DNA from: Chloroflexi bacterium CFX4
GTDB lineage: Bacteria; Chloroflexota; Anaerolineae; Aggregatilineales; UBA2796
DNA: 64,000 nt
Assembly (NCBI GenBank): GCA_021404685.1
Contig: QWHC01000008.1
Location: 163,277-227,276, forward strand
Reading direction: 5' to 3'
Shown: piece after piece, positions 1 through 7,112 of the stretch
Layout of the letters: each line of letters opens with the position of its first letter
How positions within the stretch are numbered: position 1 is the stretch's first letter
Translations under genes and position numbers: made by a program
The notes under the pieces: model-generated
What the model was told of the DNA's origin: nothing
Database searches by the model: none
What the model saw: the letters and a program-made list of their open reading frames with translations, nothing else

Positions 1-64
1 ACACAGAAAGGCTTCTGTGGCAAGCGCTTAGCGCAGCATTGTGCGCCTTGCCGAATACCATCCT

Positions 65-93
65 TTGTGTGGATGTCCCTCAAATGCTATCAT
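65..93 (+). promoter_or_regulatory. candidate promoter of the first operon, possibly leaderless
   Basis: A TTGTGT -35-like element (65-70) is followed after 17 bases by TATCAT (88-93), which carries the extended -10 dinucleotide TG at 85-86. The expected transcription start, about seven bases downstream, falls on or next to the A of the ATG at 100. This would give a leaderless message and would explain why no Shine-Dalgarno sequence precedes that ATG. Inferred from sequence only. Confidence 0.4.
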
Positions 94-99
94 AGTGCC

Positions 100-378
100 A
101 TGTCTGAATATATTTCACTTGATCCTGAATACAGCGTCGATCCCGATATTGTCAGCCTGATCACCAACCTCGATTTGGCACCAGATGGCGCTGAGTCCTA
201 CCCTGACCGCGCAGCAGGCGAAGTTGGTTCTCCGTTGGCGCAGTTCCTTTTCCAGATTGAAGGCTTGCTGGCGCTTGAGATCGAAGCCAACCACCTGACC
301 GTTCGCCGTGATCCCGATGTTGAATGGCACGCCCTGATTGATGAAATCGCCGAAGCACTAAAGGAGTTTTTCCTATAA
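100..378 (+). CDS. Nfu/NifU N-terminal-domain protein
   Basis: This 92-residue protein matches the Nfu_N (scaffold protein Nfu/NifU N-terminal) domain. It has the conserved block SPLAQFLFQIEG (about residues 43-54), a following short beta strand ending in LTVRRD, and a terminal helix containing W and ending EALKEFF. In this family the domain usually precedes a CXXC NifU C-terminal domain that carries an iron-sulfur cluster; here it stands alone, so a cluster-carrier role cannot be assumed. Longer starts at 67 (GTG) or 73 exist, but the ATG at 100 fits the family start and a candidate leaderless promoter. It overlaps the next gene by one base (TAATG), so the two are probably co-translated. Confidence 0.75.
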   Translation: MSEYISLDPEYSVDPDIVSLITNLDLAPDGAESYPDRAAGEVGSPLAQFLFQIEGLLALEIEANHLTVRRDPDVEWHALIDEIAEALKEFFL

Positions 379-1097
379 TGAAGCGTGAATATGTCCGCTG
401 GTACAGCCCAATCCTCAACCGCGAGATGGAGATGCTCATCTTTGGGCATGGCGGTGCGCGTGTGATCGGCTTCCCAACCTCCAAAGGGCGCTTTTACGAG
501 CTAGAAGATTTTGGCATGGTCGGCGCGCTTGCAGATCATTTCGAGAATGGTTGGCTGCAAATGTTCTGTGTGGAAGCCATTGACTGGGAGCATTGGTATG
601 CCTTCTGGGCGCATCCCGGCGGGCGCGCCTACCGTTACGCGCAGTATGACGGCTATCTCTATAACGAAGTGTTGCCCTTCACGCGCCATGTGAACGCCAA
701 CCCATTTTTGATCACGCTTGGCGCAAGTTTTGGCGCTTACCACGCCATGAATTTCGGCTTGAAGCACCCAGATGCCGTCAACCGTGTGCTAGGGATGAGC
801 GGACTCTACGACATTCGCATGATGACCGGCGGCTACAGCGACGAAAACGTCTATCTGAACAATCCGATGCAGTTCATTGAAGGCGAACACGACGGCTGGC
901 GGTTAGAGGCACTGCGCCGCATGGATATTATCATGGCAACGGGCAAGGATGATCGTCTGATTGGTAGTGCGCGTGCGCTCTCCGGCGCGTTGTGGAATAA
1001 GGGCATCGGCAACGCGCTGCGTGAGTGGGACGGTTGGTCGCACGATTGGCAGTATTGGTTCAAGATGGCGCGCTTGTACATCGGCGGACATGATTAG
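378..1097 (+). CDS. putative esterase (esterase D/Fes-like alpha/beta hydrolase)
   Basis: The 239-residue product has the alpha/beta-hydrolase layout of the bacterial putative esterase family. The nucleophile elbow reads GASFGAYHAM (around residue 115), an acidic residue sits in TGKDDRL, and the late WSHDW supplies the likely catalytic histidine. No signal peptide or membrane segment is visible, so it should be cytoplasmic. The substrate cannot be told from sequence; relatives hydrolyse acyl or siderophore esters. It starts on the last base of the preceding stop and ends on the first base of the next start (TAGTG), so genes 100-2005 form one translationally coupled operon. Confidence 0.75.
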   Translation: MKREYVRWYSPILNREMEMLIFGHGGARVIGFPTSKGRFYELEDFGMVGALADHFENGWLQMFCVEAIDWEHWYAFWAHPGGRAYRYAQYDGYLYNEVLPFTRHVNANPFLITLGASFGAYHAMNFGLKHPDAVNRVLGMSGLYDIRMMTGGYSDENVYLNNPMQFIEGEHDGWRLEALRRMDIIMATGKDDRLIGSARALSGALWNKGIGNALREWDGWSHDWQYWFKMARLYIGGHD

Positions 1098-2005
1098 TGC
1101 GCGTCCTTTTGCTGTTCTTGGATGGCATTGGGCTTGGCGCTGATGATCCAAGCCTGAACCCTTTTGCGGCAGCACAGCTACCGACCCTGACTGAACTCAG
1201 TGGTGGTTACAAGTGGCTGCACAGCACGCCGCGCCTCAGCTCCGAACGCGCCACGTTCATCCCAACCGATGCACAGCTTGGCGTCCCAGGCAGACCGCAG
1301 AGCGCTACAGGGCAGGCAGCCATCCTAACAGGGCGCAACGTGCCAGCCGAAATCGGTGAACACTACGGACCGCACCCTAATGACGCCATTCGCGCCATAC
1401 TTGCCGAAGGCAACCTCTACACCCATTTGGCAGCGCGTGGCAAGCACAGCATTCGCCTCGATGCCCATCCGCCGCACTACCTCGCCGAAATTGAGCGCGG
1501 CAAGCGCCTGCGAACTGCCATGCAGCACGCCGCCTACGTTGCCGATGTGCCGCTGACCACACTGGCAGACCTGCGGGCAAACCGTGCGCTCAGCGCTGAT
1601 TTTTTGGGGGATGGCTGGCGTGATGTCCTCCATATCCCTGATGTGCCAGTCCATACGCCGCAGGCAGCCGGTGCGCTGCTGGCAACCTTAGCCAAACAGC
1701 ACGATTTCAGCCTGTTCTCAACGTGGATCACGGATGAGATCGGACATCACCGCGATTTGGCGCGTGGTATTGCCTTCCTCGAACGCTTTGATGCCGTTAT
1801 GGCGGGCTTGTTGGAAGCGTGGGACGACTCCGAAGGCGTGATTGTGATCACCAGCGATCACGGCAACCTAGAAGATGTTTCGCACCGCAAGCACACCGAA
1901 AACGCTGTGCCAACCGTGCTGATCGGTGCAGGGCGTCACCAAATCGCCGACCAGATCAGCGCGCTGACCGATCTCACGCCTGCCTTGCTCAGGCTCTTTG
2001 GCTAA
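1097..2005 (+). CDS. alkaline-phosphatase-superfamily metalloenzyme (phosphomutase-like)
   Basis: This 302-residue protein belongs to the metalloenzyme superfamily that includes cofactor-independent phosphoglycerate mutase and phosphopentomutase. Visible metal-site motifs are LFLDGIGLG near the N terminus (Asp ligand), SATGQAAILTGRN (active-site Ser/Thr region, about residues 73-85) and ITSDHGNLEDVSHRKHTEN (Asp-His and His ligands) near the C terminus. It is much shorter than a full phosphoglycerate mutase (about 500 residues) and lacks that enzyme's inserted domain, so it is more likely a phosphatase or mutase of unknown substrate. The GTG start overlaps the preceding stop by one base. Confidence 0.75.
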   Translation: MRVLLLFLDGIGLGADDPSLNPFAAAQLPTLTELSGGYKWLHSTPRLSSERATFIPTDAQLGVPGRPQSATGQAAILTGRNVPAEIGEHYGPHPNDAIRAILAEGNLYTHLAARGKHSIRLDAHPPHYLAEIERGKRLRTAMQHAAYVADVPLTTLADLRANRALSADFLGDGWRDVLHIPDVPVHTPQAAGALLATLAKQHDFSLFSTWITDEIGHHRDLARGIAFLERFDAVMAGLLEAWDDSEGVIVITSDHGNLEDVSHRKHTENAVPTVLIGAGRHQIADQISALTDLTPALLRLFG

Positions 2006-2024
2006 GGCGCTGTTTTGCGGAAAA

Positions 2025-2040
2025 TGTGATAATTTTCACA
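2025..2040. promoter_or_regulatory. CRP/FNR-type palindrome TGTGA-N6-TCACA
   Basis: The sequence TGTGATAATTTTCACA is a perfect match to the symmetric CRP core, two TGTGA half sites with a six-base spacer. It lies in the short gap between the metalloenzyme gene (stop at 2005) and the alpha/beta hydrolase. It overlaps a possible extended -10 (TGt GATAAT, 2025-2033), a position that would suit repression. Which Crp/Fnr-family protein might bind is unknown, as no such regulator is encoded in this window. Confidence 0.4.
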
Positions 2041-2110
2041 ACACCAGCCGCGCCGTTTGCGTAAATGCCTGTTAGGTATGCAGCGTGGCACGAGAAAGGT
2101 TGTGTGGCAC

Positions 2111-2983
2111 ATGACCGCGCCCGTTTCTTCCGAAATCAGCCCTGATGTGGTGCAGGATGGCTTGGCAATCTACTGCATTGGCAGCGGTGCCCCTATGCTG
2201 CTGATGCCGGGACCGCACCGTTTCCAGATACCCGGCGATGGCAGCGCCCGTCCGTTGATTGAAGGCTTGCAAGCGTTAGGACGGCAGGTTATCTCGTTTG
2301 ATCCGCCTGCATCAGGGCATTCGGCGCGCCCTGCCCATCTTTCTATGGCGGAGATGCACGATTGTACCAACGAGGCATTGTCAGTTCTCGGACTCTCTGC
2401 GCCAATTGATGCGTTTGGGCATAGCATGGGTGGGCTTACCTTGCTTGCCTACGCCATTGAGCATCCAGCGCGTGTGCGGCGGTTGGTGTTGGTAGGCACG
2501 GGCAGCGGTGGGCGCGCCTACATGAAGACCATGGGCAGCATTGCCAACTACAGGCATCCTCAATTTATCCCAATGGTTTTACGGGCAGCGCTGCACACGC
2601 TCTTGCAGCGGCGCGCAACTGAGGCACTGCTTAATAACTTCATCAGCCGCTGTTCGTTCTACAACAAGCACCTTGCCGATTTAGACCCGATCAGCCTGCG
2701 CGACTGGCTGCGCCCCAGCCAAGGGCATACCGATTGGCATCGGATTGCGCGCCGCCTAGACTATGCAGCACGCCTCCCTGAGATTGCTGCGCCAACGCTG
2801 GTGCTGTGCGGTCGGCATGATCCGCAGTTTCCGCCCGCCGCTTCACAGGAATTGGCAGATGGCATTCAAAGCGCGCACCTGATTTGGTTTGAAAAGAGTG
2901 GGCATTTTCCATTCATCGAGGAATCAGAGGCATTTTGGCGCACCGTCGCGGATTTCCTCGATTTGCCACACCAATCCCGATGA
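2111..2983 (+). CDS. alpha/beta hydrolase
   Basis: A 290-residue alpha/beta hydrolase of the abhydrolase_1 type. The oxyanion region is near LLMPGPHRF, the nucleophile elbow is FGHSMGGLTLL, the acid residue lies in LVLCGRHDPQFPP and the catalytic histidine in KSGHFPFIEE. The frame is open back to a TTG at 2057, with another ATG at 2078. The ATG at 2111 is preferred because GAGAAAGG lies about ten bases upstream and the family homology begins after it. No signal peptide is visible. A CRP-like palindrome at 2025-2040 may control it. The substrate cannot be predicted. Confidence 0.75.
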   Translation: MTAPVSSEISPDVVQDGLAIYCIGSGAPMLLMPGPHRFQIPGDGSARPLIEGLQALGRQVISFDPPASGHSARPAHLSMAEMHDCTNEALSVLGLSAPIDAFGHSMGGLTLLAYAIEHPARVRRLVLVGTGSGGRAYMKTMGSIANYRHPQFIPMVLRAALHTLLQRRATEALLNNFISRCSFYNKHLADLDPISLRDWLRPSQGHTDWHRIARRLDYAARLPEIAAPTLVLCGRHDPQFPPAASQELADGIQSAHLIWFEKSGHFPFIEESEAFWRTVADFLDLPHQSR

Positions 2984-3023
2984 TCGGCGCAGTCCCTTTG
3001 CGATGCAAGTCACCGCGCACAGA

Positions 3024-3782
3024 TTAGCCACGCCGCGCTATTAGCGGTGCAACTTGCCCTAAGAACTGCTTGGTGAAGCCGCGTTTCAGATCAGCAAGCT
3101 GCTGTGCGGCGGCATGGTACATTGATGGAAAATCTGCCAGATCATCAGCCACATAGCGCAGTGCGGCGGCTGGGCTATGCTTGCCTGCATCGCTTGAAAG
3201 CCGCCGCAAAATGCCCGTCGCACCGATCTTATCGAGTTTATCAGCATCGTGCAGAAGACGACGAAACGGATCGCGCTGTAGGCTTTTTTTCGCAATGGCA
3301 TCCGCAATGCGCTCAATGACGTTCGACGCAAACTTCGGAGCATGCCGATAGAGCAGTTGGCGCGCAGCAAGGGCGCCGATCAACGCATGGGATGCACCTG
3401 TTTTCACCTCATCCAGCTTGCCAATATCGTGCAGGGTTGCTAGCAAGAAGGCTTGTTCGTCGCTGATCGTTGCCTCATCTGCCAGCCGCAGGGCGTTGCC
3501 GATCACGCGCAAGGTGTGCGCCCACAAATTCTGCCATGCCAAGCCACTGCCCATCAAATGAAGCTGAACACGATCCAAGACGGTTTGGCACAAGGCGCTT
3601 GGTACGCTGAACGGCTGCCACTCCTGCTGGAGTTGTGCGCCGAAGGCACGGTTGGCGGCGCGCTGGGTGCCAAGATAGTCGCACCAATCAGCGGCACTGA
3701 ACAATAGCGCACTTTCGGCGTTGGTCATCTGTGCGATCAGGTAGGTGTGTTCGGTCTGTTGGGTGAGCATTCTGTGACCCAT
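3024..3782 (-). CDS. HD-domain phosphohydrolase-like protein
   Basis: The 252-residue product carries an HD metal-dependent phosphohydrolase domain. The first histidine is in LWAHTLRVIG, the HD pair in LLATLHDIGKLD, a further histidine in GASHALIGA and the last aspartate in LLHDADKLDKIG. HD proteins cleave phosphoester bonds in nucleotides or signalling molecules; the substrate here is unknown. The start codon abuts the stop of the DUF72 gene (3783) with no gap, indicating an operon. A second start at residue 5 is also possible. Confidence 0.75.
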   Translation of the reverse strand: MGHRMLTQQTEHTYLIAQMTNAESALLFSAADWCDYLGTQRAANRAFGAQLQQEWQPFSVPSALCQTVLDRVQLHLMGSGLAWQNLWAHTLRVIGNALRLADEATISDEQAFLLATLHDIGKLDEVKTGASHALIGALAARQLLYRHAPKFASNVIERIADAIAKKSLQRDPFRRLLHDADKLDKIGATGILRRLSSDAGKHSPAAALRYVADDLADFPSMYHAAAQQLADLKRGFTKQFLGQVAPLIARRG

Positions 3783-4640
3783 TCAAAAAAGCGTTAGCTG
3801 CGAAAGATCAGTGGTGGGTGGTTGTTCAACGGCATCCCAGAGCAGCGGCGGCAAGCCTGCCTGAGCGCGCACACGCGCATACAAGTCACGGGCAAGGGCG
3901 GGCGAGTTTTCTTCGCGTGGGCAGTGGGCAAAGAAATAGACGTGCCGCCCTTCTGCCAACCATGCCGTGATGGTTGCTGACCAAAAGTTGAGATATGGCG
4001 TGTTTTCTTCAGGGATAGGGCTGCCGATGTAGCGCACCAAGACGAAGGGCTGCGTCGCCTCAGCATAAAGCGGCACGGCAGGCTTTTTCTCTTGCCCAAG
4101 CAGTGCCTCTGGTGCGCTGCTGGCATAGATTGGGCGGCTATCAAAGGCGATGCGCGCCGCGCCGTATTCTGCCAGCAGATCGGCAAGATACGCGCTGTTC
4201 TCAGGTGTGAACCAATCCTTATGGCGCACCTCAACCGTGATTGCCAAATCGCTTGGCAGGCTGCCGAGGTAGTCGGACAGCACGCGGCGCTTGTTTGGGC
4301 TAAAGCTGGGTGGCAGTTGCAGCATCAGCGGTGCAAGGCGTTCGCCTAAGGCGCGCATCACACCTAGAAAGGTGGCAGTTTGGGCGCGTACATCGTGGAG
4401 ATGTGCTGTATGTGTAATGGCACGCGGAAATTTTGGGCAGAAGCGGAATGTGGCAGGTGTTTCGGCAGCCCAGCGCTGTACGGCTGCCAGCGGCGGCACC
4501 GCGTAAAAGGTACTGTTGACCTCAACAGCGGTCAGGCGCTTAGCGTAGGCGCTTAGGCGCGCCTCTTTGGGCAGTGCGTGCGGATAAAACGTTCCCGCCC
4601 AACCATCATACGCCCAAACCGCACAGCCCACATACAGCAC
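3783..4640 (-). CDS. DUF72 (YecE-like) family protein
   Basis: This 285-residue TIM-barrel-like DUF72 protein shows the family start YVGCAVWAYDGWAGTFYP, the EVNSTFYAVP strand, a KFPRAITH segment, and late motifs VRYIGSP and YFFAHCPREENS. The biochemical role of DUF72 is not established. I place the start at the GTG at 4640, because GAGGTG lies seven bases upstream and family members begin almost directly with this strand; an upstream in-frame GTG at 4649 lies within that ribosome-binding site. It is followed without a gap by the HD-domain gene, so the pair is likely co-expressed. Confidence 0.8.
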   Translation of the reverse strand: MLYVGCAVWAYDGWAGTFYPHALPKEARLSAYAKRLTAVEVNSTFYAVPPLAAVQRWAAETPATFRFCPKFPRAITHTAHLHDVRAQTATFLGVMRALGERLAPLMLQLPPSFSPNKRRVLSDYLGSLPSDLAITVEVRHKDWFTPENSAYLADLLAEYGAARIAFDSRPIYASSAPEALLGQEKKPAVPLYAEATQPFVLVRYIGSPIPEENTPYLNFWSATITAWLAEGRHVYFFAHCPREENSPALARDLYARVRAQAGLPPLLWDAVEQPPTTDLSQLTLF

Positions 4641-4738
4641 GATGATCACCTCAGCTTATGGATACCGACTAAGTATACCGCATGGCAAAAGCATCCTCAA
4701 AGGGCTGTGATCTTCACCACTCCCGATAAGATACAGCC

Positions 4739-4767
4739 TTGACGCACGCGCTGCCCTGTGTTACGAT
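4739..4767 (+). promoter_or_regulatory. promoter of tRNA-Glu
   Basis: TTGACG (4739-4744), a 17-base spacer and TACGAT (4762-4767) with the extended -10 TG at 4759-4760 form a good sigma-70-type promoter. The predicted start near 4774 lies about 16 bases before the mature tRNA 5' end. This is one of the best-matching promoters in the window. Confidence 0.65.
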
Positions 4768-4789
4768 TAGCAAGGTTAGTCCTACGCAC

Positions 4790-4862
4790 GCCCCTATCGT
4801 CTAGCGGTCTAGGACGCGGCCCTTTCAAGGCTGAAACCGGGGTTCGAGTCCCCGTAGGGGCA
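4790..4862 (+). tRNA. tRNA-Glu (anticodon UUC)
   Basis: The 73-base cloverleaf has acceptor arms GCCCCTA (4790-4796) and TAGGGGC (4855-4861) with discriminator A at 4862. The anticodon loop is CTTTCAA flanked by CGGCC and GGCTG (one G-U pair), giving anticodon TTC. The T arm is CGGGG-TTCGAGT-CCCCG. The 3' CCA is not encoded. The D loop has the AGCGGTCTAGGAC form typical of tRNA-Glu. A strong promoter lies just upstream. Confidence 0.95.
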
Positions 4863-4973
4863 TCTAAACGCCGCGCCACTGCGCCCAACGCAGCAAGGTG
4901 CGGCGTTTTCGTATTGCCCCGCCACAAGCGCGGCATCAACCCGTTAAATGACACAATAGGTGAATATCCACGC

Positions 4974-5789
4974 ATGACGCAGCCCATTCAACTGATTGCC
5001 ATTGACCTTGACGGCACCCTGCTTGATAGCCAACACCGCCTGACCGAACGCACCAAAGCCGCCGTTTGGCGCGCCGCCGCACACGGACTCCACGTGGTGA
5101 TTGCCACCGGCAGACCGCGCTTTAGCGGCTACACCTACGCAGAGCAGCTCGGTTTGAAAACGCCCGGCGTCTACCTGCAAGGGCTGACGGTCTATGATGG
5201 TGAGGGCAACCTGCTGCACGAGATCACCATGCAGCCCGAAACTGCACGCCGCATTTTGGGCTATGCTGAACAACATGATCTCGCCGTGATGGTCTATAAT
5301 CATCAGCGCAAAGTGACCGCCCGCCGCCTTGCTGAGCGTACCAAACTGCTTGCCCATTACGGCGAACCAACGCCTGATTATGTGGATGACCTGCTTAGCC
5401 TGCCCGATAGCATGAACATCAGCAAGATGGTTTTTGTGGAGAGCCTCGCAACGTCCGACGCGGTACGGCACGCCCTACAAGCACATGTTGGCGATCTGGC
5501 AAGCGTGTTCCTCTCGCAGCCCGACTTTGTGGAAGCACTGCCGCCAAACGCCTCTAAGGGTGCGGGCGTGGCGTGGTTGATCAACAGCTTGGGCGTGCCG
5601 CCGGGGGCAGTGTTGGCGCTTGGTGATGGTGAGAATGATATTGAGATGGTGCAGATGGCGGGCATCGGCGTGGCGATGGGCAACGCCACACCGCACCTGA
5701 AGGCAGTTGCCGATTATGTTACGCTCAGCAATGATGAAGATGGCGTTGCCGCTGCCATTGAGCGCTTTGTGTTTGGCGAAGGCGCATAA
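4974..5789 (+). CDS. Cof-type HAD family phosphatase
   Basis: A 271-residue HAD phosphatase of the Cof/YidA (class IIB cap) type. Motif I is IDLDGTLLDS at residues 8-17, motif II is VIATGRPRFSG, motif III is the lysine in ASKGAGVAWL, and motif IV is ALGDGENDIEMVQMAGIGVAMGN. Such enzymes remove phosphate from sugar phosphates, flavin or cofactor intermediates in the cytoplasm; the exact substrate is not evident. The frame is open upstream through the tRNA, but the ATG at 4974 is the first start after it and has TAGGTGA about ten bases upstream. Confidence 0.85.
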   Translation: MTQPIQLIAIDLDGTLLDSQHRLTERTKAAVWRAAAHGLHVVIATGRPRFSGYTYAEQLGLKTPGVYLQGLTVYDGEGNLLHEITMQPETARRILGYAEQHDLAVMVYNHQRKVTARRLAERTKLLAHYGEPTPDYVDDLLSLPDSMNISKMVFVESLATSDAVRHALQAHVGDLASVFLSQPDFVEALPPNASKGAGVAWLINSLGVPPGAVLALGDGENDIEMVQMAGIGVAMGNATPHLKAVADYVTLSNDEDGVAAAIERFVFGEGA

Positions 5790-5794
5790 GGTGG

Positions 5795-5830
5795 AAAAAA
5801 CACAGGCTGCCAAATGCTCAGCAGCCTGTG
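5795..5830 (-). terminator. rho-independent terminator of the cyclophilin gene
   Basis: A perfect 10-bp stem, CACAGGCTGC (5801-5810) with GCAGCCTGTG (5821-5830), encloses a ten-base loop. Read on the minus strand it is followed by six T residues (5795-5800). It lies between two convergent genes, so it could also act weakly for the HAD gene, although the T run serves only the minus strand. Confidence 0.8.
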
Positions 5831-5837
5831 GGTGCGC

Positions 5838-6356
5838 CTAGCTCTCAATGATCTCGACGCGCTCTAGAGTATCGCCTGGATTGCGATCTCGCATTGGATC
5901 GCGCTCACGAATGCTGAGTAAGACAGCCAGACTCTCGGCATCGGCAACCTTGCCGAAAACAGCGTGCTTGCCATCAAGGTGCGGCGTTGGCACATGCGTG
6001 ATGAAGAACTGGCTACCGTTCGTATCGCGCCCTGCGTTCGCCATGCTCAGGATGCCAGGCGAATCGTGGCGCAGTTGCAGCGCGCCGCGCTCATCTGCCC
6101 AACGGTAGCCGGGTCCGCCCGTGCCAGTGCCGGTTGGGTCGCCGCCTTGTGCCATAAAATTCTTGATGACGCGATGAAAGGTCGTGCCATCGTAGAAGCC
6201 TTCACGGGCAAGGAACACAAAGTTGTTGACCGTGATCGGCGCTTGATCGGCAAACAGCGTCACCGTGATCGCGCCTCTGGAGGTGTGAAAGATAGCGGTG
6301 TAGTGCTTCTTGAGGTCAATCGTCATCTCAGGTGCGCTGTTATATTGCTTGGACAT
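5838..6356 (-). CDS. cyclophilin-type peptidyl-prolyl cis-trans isomerase
   Basis: A 172-residue cyclophilin that speeds cis-trans isomerisation of prolyl bonds during protein folding. Family motifs are [20 protein letters not shown] (catalytic Arg), the GSQFFITH strand and the [12 protein letters not shown] strand. There is no signal peptide, so it is cytoplasmic. The frame is open further upstream, but the ATG at 6356 has GGAG seven bases before it and begins [11 protein letters not shown], so I choose that. A TATAAT -10 (minus strand, 6408-6413) lies upstream and a clear terminator follows. Confidence 0.9.
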   Translation of the reverse strand: MSKQYNSAPEMTIDLKKHYTAIFHTSRGAITVTLFADQAPITVNNFVFLAREGFYDGTTFHRVIKNFMAQGGDPTGTGTGGPGYRWADERGALQLRHDSPGILSMANAGRDTNGSQFFITHVPTPHLDGKHAVFGKVADAESLAVLLSIRERDPMRDRNPGDTLERVEIIES

Positions 6357-6407
6357 ACAGTTACTCCATATCCTCTGAAAGGTGCCTTGTAAAAGGCGCT
6401 TAAGCAG

Positions 6408-6413
6408 ATTATA
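6408..6413 (-). promoter_or_regulatory. -10 element upstream of the cyclophilin gene
   Basis: A perfect TATAAT on the minus strand lies 52 bases before the cyclophilin start, giving a 5' leader of about 45 bases. I see no good -35 match at 16-18 bases, so only the -10 is called. Confidence 0.4.
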
Positions 6414-6510
6414 GCCCAAAATGCCAAATGCCTACTTTAGGCTGCATAGTTCACATAAATCGGCTACAATTGCGCGCAGAAAGGCAGTTTTCCACGATGA
6501 GATTTTCAGC

Positions 6511-7110
6511 ATGAGATACCGCCCACGTTGGACATTGCTCACCTTTGGCGCGCTGATCGTGATCGCGCTCTTTACCTTTCCGACTTGGCGTGGCCTGTTC
6601 ACCCGCCCCGTTGAAAGCGTTCCTTTCCCATTGACCAGCGCTGAACGCCGTGAACTGTTGGTGCGAATGCCCAACCGCGAAATGGCAGCCACCCTCTACT
6701 TTTCCAGCCTGACCGCTCAACCTGTGCCAACTGAGCAACAGCCCGTGGATGTGCCGCCGGATGCCCAAATTATCCAGACCGCCAGCTTTCAAGGCATAGA
6801 TGCGCTCCTCAGCGTGCGCGGCAGCGTCACCTTTTACCGCCTAATTGATGACAGCGTGCTGCTGCGCTTTGACGATTTCGAGGTCACCAATGCACCCTTG
6901 CTGACGATCTACCTCTCCAGCAGCGAAGCACCACAAACCGTGCAAGAGTTAGGCGGCATTGTGCCGGAGTTCTCAGTTGGCGATCTACGCGGCAGCCTTG
7001 GCAGCCAGCAATTCAATATCCCGCGTGAACTGCGCCTAGAGCGCTACCGCAGCGTGGTGATCGTCAGCGAATCCCTGCAAATGATCTTCGGAATCGCCCG
7101 TTTGCGCTAG
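6511..7110 (+). CDS. membrane-anchored DM13-domain protein
   Basis: The 199-residue protein begins with a basic stretch MRYRPRW and a single hydrophobic segment (residues about 8-25), so it is probably anchored in the membrane with an external domain. The rest matches the DM13 fold: FQGIDALLSVRGSVTFYRL, a LRFDDFEVTNAPLLTIYLSS core, and the ending FGIARLR. DM13 domains are proposed to take part in redox or adhesive functions. The cysteine often seen near the end of DM13 domains is absent here (VVIVSES), so redox activity is doubtful. The start at 6511 is preferred over 6421 because the membrane anchor begins there. A weak -10 (TACAAT, 6465-6470) lies upstream. Confidence 0.7.
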   Translation: MRYRPRWTLLTFGALIVIALFTFPTWRGLFTRPVESVPFPLTSAERRELLVRMPNREMAATLYFSSLTAQPVPTEQQPVDVPPDAQIIQTASFQGIDALLSVRGSVTFYRLIDDSVLLRFDDFEVTNAPLLTIYLSSSEAPQTVQELGGIVPEFSVGDLRGSLGSQQFNIPRELRLERYRSVVIVSESLQMIFGIARLR

Positions 7111-7112
7111 GC

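Noticed and set aside
1..19. Hairpin CACAGAA/TTCTGTG at the window start
   Set aside because: Only seven base pairs with a four-base loop and no T run; it may be the tail of a previous gene's terminator, but the context is outside the window.
4758..4973. Extension of the HAD phosphatase gene upstream through the tRNA
   Set aside because: The frame is open from 4758, but it runs through the tRNA-Glu cloverleaf; the ATG at 4974 has its own ribosome-binding site and gives the normal HAD start.
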